Below, in pieces: positions 1 through 7,802 of a DNA stretch of 12,500 nucleotides; position 1 is the stretch's first letter; each line of letters starts with the position of its first letter. A program made the translations under genes and the position numbers. The stretch comes from Penaeus vannamei (Eukaryota > Arthropoda > Malacostraca > Decapoda > Penaeidae): positions 48,443,928 to 48,456,427 of the forward strand of contig NC_091549.1 of NCBI RefSeq assembly GCF_042767895.1. The letters run 5' to 3'. The notes below the pieces were generated by a model. The model did not search any database, was not told the origin of the DNA, and saw nothing but the letters and a program-made list of their open reading frames with translations.

Positions 1-345
1 AAAAAAAGAAAGAGAGACACATCAGCTTGGATAGTTGAGAATGAATAAACCAATAATGATTATAGATATTCGTATAATACTAGCAATATAAATAACAATG
101 GTTATGACATGAATAACAACAATAACAATAACATTGAAAGTAATAATATAAACAACTTGAAATAAAAACAGGAGTAAAAGACGCTATTACACGCCAGTTT
201 ATCAATACCGAGAAAATTCATTTCGCAATTTTTATGTGAAAGAACTTCGAAATTTTACAATACACTCGACAGACAGACTAATTTAACAGAGTTTACCCTT
301 TCTATCGACATTTTCTGATTTTATTCACGAAACGCAGTGCTCTTT
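1..345. other. AT-rich low-copy sequence, no gene seen
   Basis: This is AT-rich sequence that begins with a short purine run (1-18). Positions about 46-165 are a decayed trinucleotide-like stretch of AAT and AAC steps. From 180 to 345 the sequence is complex and not visibly repetitive. Stops are frequent in all frames, and I see no RNA gene or recognisable promoter. Confidence 0.6.
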
Positions 346-645
<300 letters not shown>

Positions 646-1247
646 CATATCTCTTTCTTCCCCTGAATCTCTTCCACTCACCTTGTCCGTGTCCCCTCCA
701 TCACTCTTTTTCTCTCCCTCTTTTCCGCTCTATTCATCTCTCCCCTCACCCTCTTTTCTACTCCTCTCCTGACTCCCTCCTACTCTCCCATTCCTCTCGA
801 GCCTCTTCCCTCCCTCCCTTTCTCCCATTCTCTCACCCTCCCACCCTATCTCCCATTCTCTCACCTCCCTCCCACCCTCTTCTCTCCCTCTCTCCAATTC
901 CCCCACCTTCCTCTCACCTTCTTCCCTCCCTCCCTCCCTCCCTCCTTCCCTTCCTCCCTCCCTCCCTCCCTCCCTCCCTCCCTCCTTCCCTCCTTCCCTC
1001 CTTCCCTCCCTCCCTCCCTCCCTCCCATTCTCTCACCTCCCATTCTCCCACCTCCTTCCTCCCCTCCTTCCCTCCCCTCCCACCCTCCCTCCCTCCCATT
1101 CTCTCACCTCCCTCCTCCCCTCCTTCCTTCCCTCCCTCCCTCCATCCCTCCCTCCCTCCCTCTCTCCCATTCTCCCTCCTCCCCTCCTCCCCTCCTCCCC
1201 TCCTTCCCTCCCTCCCACCCTTCTACCCTCCCCCCCTCCCCCACCTC
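646..1247. repeat. (CCCT)n polypyrimidine minisatellite
   Basis: This is about 600 bp of almost uninterrupted pyrimidine. Pure (CCCT)n/(CCTT)n runs, longest about 922-1023, alternate with a recurring block CCCATTCTCTCACC at 824, 852, 1024 and 1095. Shorter versions, CCCATTCTCCC, lie at 1038 and 1166. On the minus strand the (GGGA)n runs meet the G3-N1-G3-N1-G3-N1-G3 quadruplex pattern. Gly/Arg/Glu-rich minus-strand frames here are repeat artefacts. Confidence 0.93.
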
Positions 1248-1264
1248 CAAGTCTTCCCGAGGGC

Positions 1265-1338
1265 AAAATAGAAGTGTCACTTAACTTTATAGTCAGTGTC
1301 ACTGGCACTAAAATAGAGTGACACTTGAATAGATCCTG
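1265..1338. other. Three 9-bp near-palindromes at 22-bp spacing
   Basis: The motif AGTGTCACT occurs at 1273-1281 and 1295-1303. Its reverse complement, AGTGACACT, lies at 1317-1325. The start-to-start distances are exactly 22 and 22 bp. AAAATAG precedes the first copy (1265-1271) and the third (1310-1316). Between motifs the sequences barely match. This could be a phased protein-binding cluster or a decayed 22-bp tandem repeat. The sites are seen directly; any function is speculation. Confidence 0.6.
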
Positions 1339-1492
1339 TAGGCATCCTACTCGGGTGTTGTTAACTCTGCATCGAGAATACCACGAGACACAATGGAAAA
1401 TGTGATGTTAAGGGGGTAAAAAAATGGGTTTGTATGGTGTTTAGCCTTTGTTGGTTTATGTATGGTGTTGGCGATTTTTTTTTTTTTTTGTA
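1339..1492. other. Low-copy sequence ending in a T tract
   Basis: This is complex sequence without a usable reading frame. It ends in T15 at 1475-1489, immediately before the dispersed element at 1493. The first TATGGTGT motifs appear at 1433 and 1461. I see no gene. Confidence 0.5.
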
Positions 1493-2062
1493 TTGGTGGT
1501 GGTGATGTATGTTTTTGTATGGTGGTGGTGTGTGCGGTGTAGAATCCTTATTGTTTGTGTGAAGGTGTGTGGTTCGTATTACTTATGGTGCTGATGGAGG
1601 TGCATATTGTGCATGGTGTTTGTGAAATGGCGTGGTTTATATTGGCTTAGACTGTACACGGTTTTAGTAAAAGAACGGACACAGTGCCGGTAAAGGTGTA
1701 AATTGTGTCATAGTGTCCGTAAAGGTGTAGAGCCTGCATGGTATATATGAAATATCGTCCATATTGCCTTTTAAAGTTGTTGAAGGAAAGGCGTGTTCTG
1801 CATGGCATCTGCAGGTGAGTAGTCTGGAGTGTATGGTGTTAGTGTATGGTGTGGAGTTGTCTTATGGTGTGTGGTTTAGATGGGTCATGACGTCAGCGTA
1901 GGTATGTTTGGTATTAAGGTAAACTTGTGGTTTATATAACCTGTGGTGTTAGTGTCGGTATATGGTATATATTGTCTATGGTGAGAGTCTATATAAGGTT
2001 TATGGTGTTTATGGTGTTTGTGTTAGGATGTGATGTGTATGGTGTTATGGTGAAGAGCTACG
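1430..2062 (+). repeat. TATGGTGT-rich degenerate repeat region
   Basis: The G/T-rich motif ATGGTGT or a one-base variant recurs more than a dozen times, for example at 1434, 1462, 1613, 1833, 1846 and 2000-2046, with no fixed period. This looks like an old, heavily mutated minisatellite or a cryptically simple region. The 71-codon plus-strand frame at 1927-2142 arises from this composition plus the duplication that follows. Its peptide has no recognisable domain, and I do not call it a gene. Confidence 0.5.
1493..1580. repeat. Dispersed ~88-bp element, copy 1
   Basis: This segment is nearly identical to 2886-2971 and has the same orientation. Differences are a small indel in the GGTGGT stretch and one T in a T-run. 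The last ~60 bp, from TATGGTGGTGG to GGTTCGTATT, match without a difference that I can see. Both copies have a T-rich tract directly upstream, so on the minus strand both read as element followed by an A-rich tail. Similarity stops abruptly after 1580. It may be a retroposed or transposed fragment, or a local duplication. Confidence 0.85.
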
Positions 2063-2072
2063 TGTGTAAAGT

Positions 2073-2153
2073 CACTATGTGTAACGAGTCGGTGTTATGT
2101 AAGGTATATTCGCCACTATGTGTAATGAGTCAGTTTATGTAATGCATATTCCA
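2073..2153. repeat. 41-bp tandem duplication
   Basis: Two adjacent copies start with CACTATGTGTAA at 2073 and 2114, giving a period of 41 bp. They differ by a handful of substitutions and a one-base indel. A further short direct repeat, ACAAGATCTCA, lies just downstream at 2182 and 2214. Confidence 0.85.
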
Positions 2154-2285
2154 CAATTTCACTTCACTATATTTTTTCCAAACAAGATCTCACTAGGAAT
2201 ACTATGTCTTCCTACAAGATCTCATTTCCATTTTATCGCGGAAGTCATAAACTTCATTTTATGCCTATGATCAAGTGTCAGGAAT

Positions 2286-2487
<202 letters not shown>

Positions 2488-2852
2488 TCGCCCTCCGTCT
2501 GCTCCGGTGCTCCCAGGATAAATGTTAGCTCAGAGTGAATATTAAAAGTCATATGTCAGAAGTCTTTTGAAAAGGTCAGAAGGTTGTCGGGTCAAATATA
2601 ATCCATGCGCACTGCGATTGTCATTTTTATGTAGGAATTATTAAACCGATTCTCTTCCATAATACGCGTGTCTCTTTTGTGAATGCATTTTAATCTCGTG
2701 GGGGGTTGGGTAGGTCGATAGAACGGGAAAACCAGGTGGATATTTCTCGTATCAGAAAGCTTTTTTCATTCGAAATATATATGCTTTCTATCTTCTCGTG
2801 TGTTTAAAATGCTCTGAGCTGACTAATAAGTAATTTTCCCCGTTAGAAAGAT
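2488..2852. other. Low-copy sequence, no gene seen
   Basis: This is complex, mildly AT-rich DNA with stops in all frames. It contains a 7-bp inverted repeat, AGAAAGC with GCTTTCT (about 2754 and 2783), around a 22-nt AT-rich loop. That is too weak to call a terminator or RNA. No exon-like segment stands out. Confidence 0.5.
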
Positions 2853-2971
2853 GTTTTTTTTTTTTCTTTTTTTCTTTCTTTTTTTTTGGTGGTGGTGTAT
2901 GTTTTTTGTATGGTGGTGGTGTGTGCGGTGTAGAATCCTTATTGTTTGTGTGAAGGTGTGTGGTTCGTATT
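2853..2971. repeat. T-rich tract plus dispersed element, copy 2
   Basis: A T/C-rich tract (2853-2887) leads straight into a second copy of the element seen at 1493-1580. The matching segment is 2886-2971, in the same orientation and about 1.39 kb away. The copies are nearly identical across ~87 bp and unrelated beyond TTCGTATT. Near-identity in otherwise diverged surroundings implies a recent copying event. Confidence 0.85.
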
Positions 2972-3545
2972 GTCACACTTACATACATCATGGATAGACA
3001 GGTTGATAGATAGGGTATGCGTATAAAATAAAGAGATGACGAGTATCTCATTTTTACTTTCTTGTGGATCGTCTTTATGTCTTAGATCAAGCGAAGATAA
3101 AGACATTTTGCTGGATAGCTTGACATTTATGCATTTATGATAAGTGACAGATACCACGATAAGAAATGCGTAGCAAAGGAAGAGACAAAAAGTGTAAAAA
3201 ATATAGATTTTTTTTATTGTTTTTCTTTTTTTTATTGTTATTAAATTCCTTAGATTTTCTTATTGTTATTATCTCTTTCGTTTTTTACTTTGGAATTCAA
3301 ACAGAAAAGGTACGTATGAGTTGATACTTTATTCAAAGGATATAAAACCTCTATGGAATTGTGCAAAAAAGGCGATAATGGCGTGGCTTAGACGTCTTAT
3401 CGTGACATAAAAGAAGTGTGATTAATTAAGGAAAAAGATATTTTTAAAATCTCTATTACCAATCAATAAAAGCTAATATTTAACGGTCCCATAGATTTAT
3501 CCGTCTTATAGAGGCTAAGAAGGATAGACTACGATGGGACTCTGT
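2972..3545. other. AT-rich low-copy sequence, no gene seen
   Basis: This AT-rich region carries T-runs (3209-3290, repeated TTATTGTT steps) and scattered AATAAA-like hexamers, which cannot be interpreted without a gene. A hairpin pairs GTCTTTAT (3071-3078) with ATAAAGAC (3097-3104) across 18 nt, with a possible inner CTT/AAG extension. I see no coding segment. Confidence 0.5.
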
Positions 3546-3571
3546 AGGAGAGAGGGAAAGAGAGAGAGAGG

Positions 3572-3668
<97 letters not shown>

Positions 3669-3696
3669 GAGAGAGAGAGATAGAGAGGGGGAGGAG

Positions 3697-3789
<93 letters not shown>

Positions 3790-3891
3790 TAGAGAGAAAG
3801 AGAAGGAGAGAGAGATAGAGAGGAGGGGGGAGGAGGAAGAGAGAGAGAGGGAGAGAGAGATAGAGAGGGGGAGGAGGAGGAGGAGGAGGAG

Positions 3892-3948
<57 letters not shown>

Positions 3949-4265
3949 GATGAGATGAGAAAGAGGGAAGGGAGATGGAGACAGATAGAAAGAGAATGAG
4001 AGAGGGAGGGAGAAAGAGGAGGAAAGGGGGTTTTGAGAGAATGGGAGAGAGAGAAAGAGAGAGAGAGAGCGATAAATAGAGAGGGGGAGGGAGGGAGGGG
4101 AGAGAGAGAGAGAGAGAAGAAGAAGTAAGAAAGCGAGAGTAAAGGAGAAAAGGGAAAAGAAAGAGAGAGGGGAGGAATAAAGAAAGAAAGAGAACGAGAA
4201 AATGAGAGAGGGGGCAGAGAACGAGAGAATGAGAGAGAGGGATACATAAAAACAGAGAGAGAAAG
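3546..4265. repeat. (GA)n purine array with GGGGGAGGAGG blocks
   Basis: This is about 720 bp of almost pure purine on the plus strand. Long (GA)n runs (3574-3660, about 3701-3754, about 3896-3944) are separated by a recurring composite block. The block is a GA run, then GATAGAGAGG, then G5-AGG-AGG-AGG. It is seen at 3661-3700, 3797-3836 and 3841-3880. A short GATGA pentamer run lies at 3944-3960, and the array decays from about 3961 onward. The Ser/Leu/Pro frames of 255 and 281 codons on the minus strand are artefacts. Confidence 0.95.
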
Positions 4266-4474
4266 AGAAAGGAAGAATTTTGCATATTAGACCTCAACAA
4301 CAAAAATAAGACCTGATACAGTGCTAAAAAGAAAAAAAAACATGAACCCACACAACCCACAAACGACTATCCACAAAAACCCAACCCAACTAAACCTGTA
4401 ACTCACCCTCCTCCGCCTAGAACAACCCACAAGACGAGCCAGCAAAGGCTTGGGACTTGACCATCGCTACTTAC
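4266..4474. other. Complex spacer between the two GA arrays
   Basis: This is low-copy sequence with an A9 run (4331-4339) and an A/C-rich stretch (about 4341-4400) with repeated AACCCA steps. On the minus strand, GTGAGT lies at 4401-4406 and GTAAGT at 4469-4474. Either could be the 5' splice site of the candidate exon next to it. I see no other gene content. Confidence 0.45.
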
Positions 4475-4591
4475 TGTTTTTTTTACGATCTTGCAGTCCA
4501 CGTGAACAGTCTTCATCTGTACCTGAACACTTGTAGGCTTTCCTAGACCTTGACGCTCAGCAGATAGGTGGAAAAGAAAAACACTTGATGA
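4475..4591 (-). other. Candidate internal exon, 117 nt, phase 0 (unrecognised)
   Basis: On the minus strand, a long CT-rich tract (the neighbouring GA array read in reverse) ends in GTCCAG at the 4591/4592 boundary, a good 3' splice site. The segment then stays open for exactly 39 codons and meets GTAAGT at 4474-4469, a strong 5' splice site. The preceding base is A rather than the usual G. The peptide has a charged start with AERQGLGKP and a tail with alternating hydrophobics (SVQVQMKTVHVDC, then KIVKK). That composition is far more protein-like than the repeat frames around it. I do not recognise the family. A downstream GTGAGT at 4406-4401 would give a longer alternative exon. Splice-like sites are common by chance, and a pyrimidine microsatellite supplies a tract for free, so this remains a low-confidence suggestion. 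Confidence 0.2.
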
Positions 4592-4606
4592 CTGGACGGG
4601 AGTGAG

Positions 4607-4784
4607 GAAAGGTTGGAGGGAGTGAAAGAGAGGGAGAGGGATAGAGAGAGAGGGGGGGAGAGAGGAAGAGGAGGGGGGAGGGAGGGAGGGAGGGAGGGAG
4701 AGGGCGAGAGTGAGAGAGAGAGAGAGAGGGGGAGGGGGGGAGGGAGAGGGAGGGAGGGAGGGAGAGGGAGAGAGAGAGAGAGAG

Positions 4785-4849
<65 letters not shown>

Positions 4850-4985
4850 TGAGTGAGAAAGAGAGAGAGAGAGAGTGAGAGAAAGAGGGAAAGAGAGAGA
4901 GAGAGAGACAGATACACAGAGAGAGAGAGAGACAGACAGAGACAGAGAGAGAGAGAGAGAGAGTAAGAAAAAGAGAAATTCAGAG
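4607..4985. repeat. Second (GA)n / (GGGA)n purine array
   Basis: This purine-rich array begins with G-rich parts: (GGGA)n at about 4672-4700 and 4748-4768. These fit the quadruplex pattern with single-A loops. It continues as (GA)n at about 4790-4850, then degenerates with GTGA, GACA and AAAG variants to about 4985. Arg/Glu frames on plus and Ser/Leu frames on minus are artefacts. It lies about 340 bp from the first GA array and in the same orientation. Confidence 0.94.
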
Positions 4986-5039
4986 AGAAAACAGAGAGCA
5001 AGAGCGAAAACAAATAAAAGAGACAGAGGAGACCCGATG

Positions 5040-5150
5040 AACAAACACACACATCCACACGCATACCAACAGCAGCAACCGTCCCCACCCACACGCGCGC
5101 ATAAAGGGACACACAAACACACACGCTCGCACAGAGACCAAAAAAAAAAC
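5040..5150. repeat. Degenerate CA-rich repeat
   Basis: This A/C-rich stretch contains CACACA, CACGC and CGCGCG steps and ends in an A-rich run (5140-5157). It resembles the degenerate lead-in of the (CA)n array at 2286 and is best read as a decayed (CA)n microsatellite. Confidence 0.6.
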
Positions 5151-5388
5151 AAAAAACAGCTGAGTATGTTATCCAAGAGACACACCATGTATTGAACGCC
5201 GGTCGCAGCTGGATCTGCCCGTCCTGACCCCAAGGCCGTCACTCACCTGCCGCTCACTTGCCAGGACACCACATCGGTTACTCATCAGCTGTAACCCTAG
5301 ACACATCACTCATTCATCCCAGCGCCTCATCAGACCTCATGCCTACTGCCTCCGACCCCCTCCCTCTCTTGCTTATAATGAACGTTTT
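5151..5388. other. Low-copy island, exon-like composition but no gene call
   Basis: This is the most GC-balanced complex sequence in the window. On the minus strand GCAG is followed by GTGAGT (5' splice-like, boundary at 5247/5246), and TTATAAG lies near 5374-5380. These would suit the upstream side of the minus-strand exon candidate at 4475-4591. Frames here are short, however, and no peptide is recognisable. I treat it as non-coding. Confidence 0.35.
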
Positions 5389-5725
5389 TCTTCTTCTTCT
5401 TCTTCTTCTACTACTTTTTTTAATCTTTTTTTTATAAATGTGTAATTTTTCTTCTTCTTCTTCTTCTTCTACTTTTTTATCTTTTTTAACGGATGTGTAA
5501 TTTTTCTTCTTCTTCTTCTTCTTCTTCTTCTTCTTCTTCTTTGCGAATATGGGTAATTTTTTCTTCTTCTTCTTCTTCTTCTTCTTTTTTGCGAATGTGT
5601 AATTTTTCTTCTTCTTCTTCTTCTTTTTTGCGATTGTGTCATTTTTCTTCTTCTTCTTCTTCTTCGTCTTTTTTGCGAATGTGTAATTTTTCTTCTTCTT
5701 CTTCTTCTTTTTTGCAAATGTGTAA
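5389..5725. repeat. Composite (TTC)n / ATGTGTAA-spacer satellite
   Basis: Runs of (TTC)n alternate with a conserved spacer, TTTTTTGCGAATGTGTAA plus a T-run. The spacer core ATGTGTAA or a close variant starts at 5438, 5493, 5549, 5595, 5634, 5679 and 5718. Spacings are therefore 55, 56, 46, 39, 45 and 39 bp. The varying length comes mostly from TTC number. Spacers are more divergent at the left end. Ser-rich plus frames and Arg-rich minus frames are artefacts. Confidence 0.93.
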
Positions 5726-5950
5726 AATTCATATTGATCCTGATATGCGTTCTCGTCGCTCGTTCTGGGTTCTTTTTTTTAGAACTTCCTAGTCCCAGAT
5801 ATCTCTCTAAATGACTTGTATGTCCGCCACTTATCCTTCTCGGGTCCCTCATATATACCAATTATTTCCCCACTCTCATATGTATTCGTTTTCTCCTCTC
5901 TTGCCTCATATACCTGCTTCCCCTTCTATTCGCTGCTTCTTTGCCTACCT
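5726..5950. other. Low-copy pyrimidine-rich sequence, no gene seen
   Basis: This is T/C-rich sequence with no clear period. It joins the (TTC)n satellite to the 20-bp minisatellite, whose first decayed units appear about 5951. Reading frames through it are short and have no recognisable peptide. Confidence 0.5.
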
Positions 5951-6097
5951 TAAACCTCGTTCGATTGCCTTACACCTTGCCCTATCTCCCCCACCCCCCT
6001 TTTTGGGTTTCAATACACCCTGTTTCCTTGCCCCTAAACCTAGTCCCCGTACACCCTGTTTTGATTGTGTAAAACCCTGTTCCTTTACAACCTGTCT
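5951..6097. repeat. Decayed edge of the 20-bp C-rich minisatellite
   Basis: Diverged units such as CCTTACACCTTGCCC, TACACCCTGTTTCC and TACACCCTGTTTTG are recognisable. The main array resumes after 6309, so this is its older left part, cut off by the AT-rich block. Confidence 0.7.
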
Positions 6098-6309
6098 TAA
6101 CATATAACCATAACTTATTCTCTCTCCTAGTTCCTTGTAACATATAACCATAACTTATTCTTATTAATTATTAATAATTTATATTTTATAATTTATAATT
6201 TATAATAATAAAGAATAACTTATTCTTATTATTATTCTTATTCTTATCATTATTATTATTATTAACCCTTGTAACATATAACCATAACTTATTCTCTCTC
6301 CTAGTTCCC
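6098..6309. repeat. AT-rich block bracketed by TAACATATAACC repeats
   Basis: The motif TAACATATAACCATAACTTA starts at 6098, 6138 and 6272. Copies 1 and 3 continue with TTCTCTCTCCTAGTTCC; copy 2 instead runs into an AT-rich stretch (6161-6265) of TTA/TAAT steps. The 40-bp offset of copies 1 and 2 is twice the ~20-bp period of the surrounding minisatellite. They may therefore be diverged members of that array. ATAACTTATTCTTATTA recurs inside the block at 6151 and 6214, which suggests growth by local duplication. Confidence 0.8.
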
Positions 6310-7256
6310 TCTTGTTGCCTTACAGCTTGACCTGGTTTCTTTCAGCTTGTCCTGGTCAATTTCCCTCTACCCTGTTATCTTACACACTGCCCTTTCATGC
6401 ATCCTGCCTTTTTTCCCTTTGTATCTTGCCCTGGTTTCCTTACTTACCTTACTTATCGTGCTCTCTATTCTTACACCTTGCCCTTGACACATACACCATG
6501 AACTATTCCCTTTCACCTTGACCTGCTCCCTTACACCTTGCCCATTTACCTCTCACTCTGCCCCGTTCCCTTACACCCTGCCCTCTTCCCTTACATCTTA
6601 TCCAATTACCTTTCTCCCTGTCCTGCTCCCTTACACCCTACTTATTCCCCCTCACCCTGCCCTTCTCCCTTACACCTTACTCAATTACCTCTCACCCTGC
6701 CCTGCTCCCTTTCACCCTGCCCTCTTCCCTTAAACCCTACCCAATTACCTCTCACCCTTCCCTGGTTCCCTTACACCCTGCATATTCCCCCTCATCCTGC
6801 CCTGCTCCCTTACACCTTACCCAATTACCTTTCGCACTGCTCCCTTACACCTTGCCCATTTACCTTTCACCCTGCCCTGTTCCCTTATACCCGACCCAAT
6901 TACCTCTCACCCTCCCCTGCTCCTTTACACCCTGCCCAATTACCTCTCATCCTGCCCTGGTTCCCTTACACCCTACCCAATTACCTCTCACCCTGATTAT
7001 TCCTCACCCTTCCCTGGTTCCCTTACACCCAGCTTATTCTCTTACACCCAGCTTATTCCCTTACACCCTGCTTATTCCCTCTCACCCTGCCCTCTTCCCT
7101 TACACCCTGCTTATTCCCTCTCACCCTACCCAATTACCGTTCACCCTGCCCTGCTCCCTTCCACCCTGCCCTCTTCCCTTCCACCCTGCCCTGCTCCCTT
7201 ACACCCTACCCAATTACCTTTCACCCTGCTCATTCCCCCTCACCCTGCCCTGCTAA
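6310..7256. repeat. ~20-bp C-rich minisatellite
   Basis: The consensus resembles CCCTTACACCCTGCCCTGCT, with a second monomer type carrying CAATTACCTCTCACCCTG. CAATTACC starts at 6603, 6682, 6742, 6822, 6897, 6937, 6978, 7131 and 7211. The intervals fall near multiples of 20 (79, 60, 80, 75, 40, 41, 153, 80), so the array mixes 20-bp monomers in changing order. Units also vary by TTATTCCC replacements. Pro/Leu/Tyr-rich plus frames (up to 152 codons) are products of the repeat. Confidence 0.93.
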
Positions 7257-7464
7257 CATTGCTCTCCCAGTCCACGTCCGGAAACACGAAAATTGCCCAC
7301 GCTTGATGGCAATAACTTTCACTCCGAAGGTCGACCTGGATCTAGTAAGAGTCCTCCTGGTACCGGTCGAAGCAGGGCAGTTGTTGGATGCATAAAATGG
7401 CCTTGTTGTATTAAATAAAGTATGAGGTATCGAGTGGAAATACGGTCTTAGTTGGATCAGGAGG
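7257..7464. other. Low-copy island between minisatellites
   Basis: This is complex sequence with a more balanced base composition. On the minus strand a frame running out of the 24-bp minisatellite gives a short peptide stretch containing FGVKVIAIKRG (about 7290-7340). The frame also reads through both neighbouring repeats, has no splice-like boundaries I can defend, and is too short to assign. I treat the region as non-coding. Confidence 0.45.
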
Positions 7465-7503
7465 ATGGAGAAAGAGGGAATGCGATCGAGGAAGACTATA
7501 GGA

Positions 7504-7791
7504 ACTGGAATAACGAGGAGAAGTGGGATTAGAATAAAGAAGGAAAGTGGAATTAGAATAAAGAGGAGAAGTGGAATTAGAATAAAGAAGAGAAGTGGAA
7601 TTAGAATAACGAAGAGAAGTGGAACTAGAATAAAGAAGAGAAATGGAATTAGAATAACGAAGAGAAGTGGAACTAGAATAAAGAAGAAAAGTGGAAACAG
7701 AATAAAGAAGAAAAGTGGAACCAGAATAAAGAAGAAAAGAGGAGCTAGAATAAAGAAGAAAAGTGGAACCAGAATAACGAAGAAAAGTGGA
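7504..7791. repeat. 24-bp minisatellite, 12 units
   Basis: Twelve contiguous 24-bp units resemble AGAATAAAGAAGAGAAGTGG plus AATT. Because the period is eight codons, one plus frame (within 7465-7848) reads as a basic octapeptide, roughly IRIKKRSG repeated 12 times. A minus frame (within 7230-7796) reads as a hydrophobic octamer, roughly FFILVPLL. Neither has a start, stop or flank that looks gene-like. Alternation of AATAAAG with AATAACG units in the middle suggests a 48-bp higher-order step. I judge it a non-coding minisatellite. Confidence 0.92.
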
Positions 7792-7802
7792 TTCAAATTA
7801 AT

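Noticed and set aside
861..1308. Minus-strand Gly/Arg/Glu-rich frames
   Set aside because: These are products of (GGGA)n; three overlapping frames look alike and no non-repeat protein sequence is present.
1927..2142. 71-codon plus-strand frame rich in Val, Tyr and Met
   Set aside because: It is made of TATGGTGT-type repeats and the 41-bp duplication; no signal or domain is recognisable.
3071..3104. Hairpin GTCTTTAT/ATAAAGAC as a terminator or small RNA
   Set aside because: An eight-pair stem with an 18-nt loop in AT-rich DNA is expected by chance, and no transcript context is visible.
3480..4360. Long minus-strand Ser/Leu/Pro frames of 255 and 281 codons
   Set aside because: They are translations of the (GA)n array read in reverse; every frame is open because CT repeats contain no stop triplets.
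4381..4400. Arthropod telomere-like (TTAGG)n or CCTAA sequence near AACCCAACTAAACC
   Set aside because: No run of consecutive TTAGG/CCTAA units exists; it is only A/C-rich sequence.
4481..4570. Plus-strand exon after the T-run and TTGCAG at 4496
   Set aside because: The acceptor looks good, but all three frames meet a stop within about 60 bp, so a coding exon is less likely than on the minus strand.
5469..5861. Arg-rich minus-strand frame with RRRRRR runs resembling nucleic-acid-binding tails
   Set aside because: Arg and Ser runs are one-frame readings of GAA/TTC repeats; the spacer-derived parts carry no domain.
6312..7256. Pro/Leu/Tyr-rich plus-strand frames, superficially like a structural or mucin-like protein
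   Set aside because: Several overlapping frames give similar periodic peptides from the 20-bp minisatellite, whose period is not a multiple of three.
7290..7340. Peptide FGVKVIAIKRG on the minus strand, faintly like the C-terminal segment of potassium-uptake regulatory proteins
   Set aside because: Only about eleven residues match a loose hydrophobic pattern, the frame runs through repeats on both sides, and no splice boundaries support an exon.
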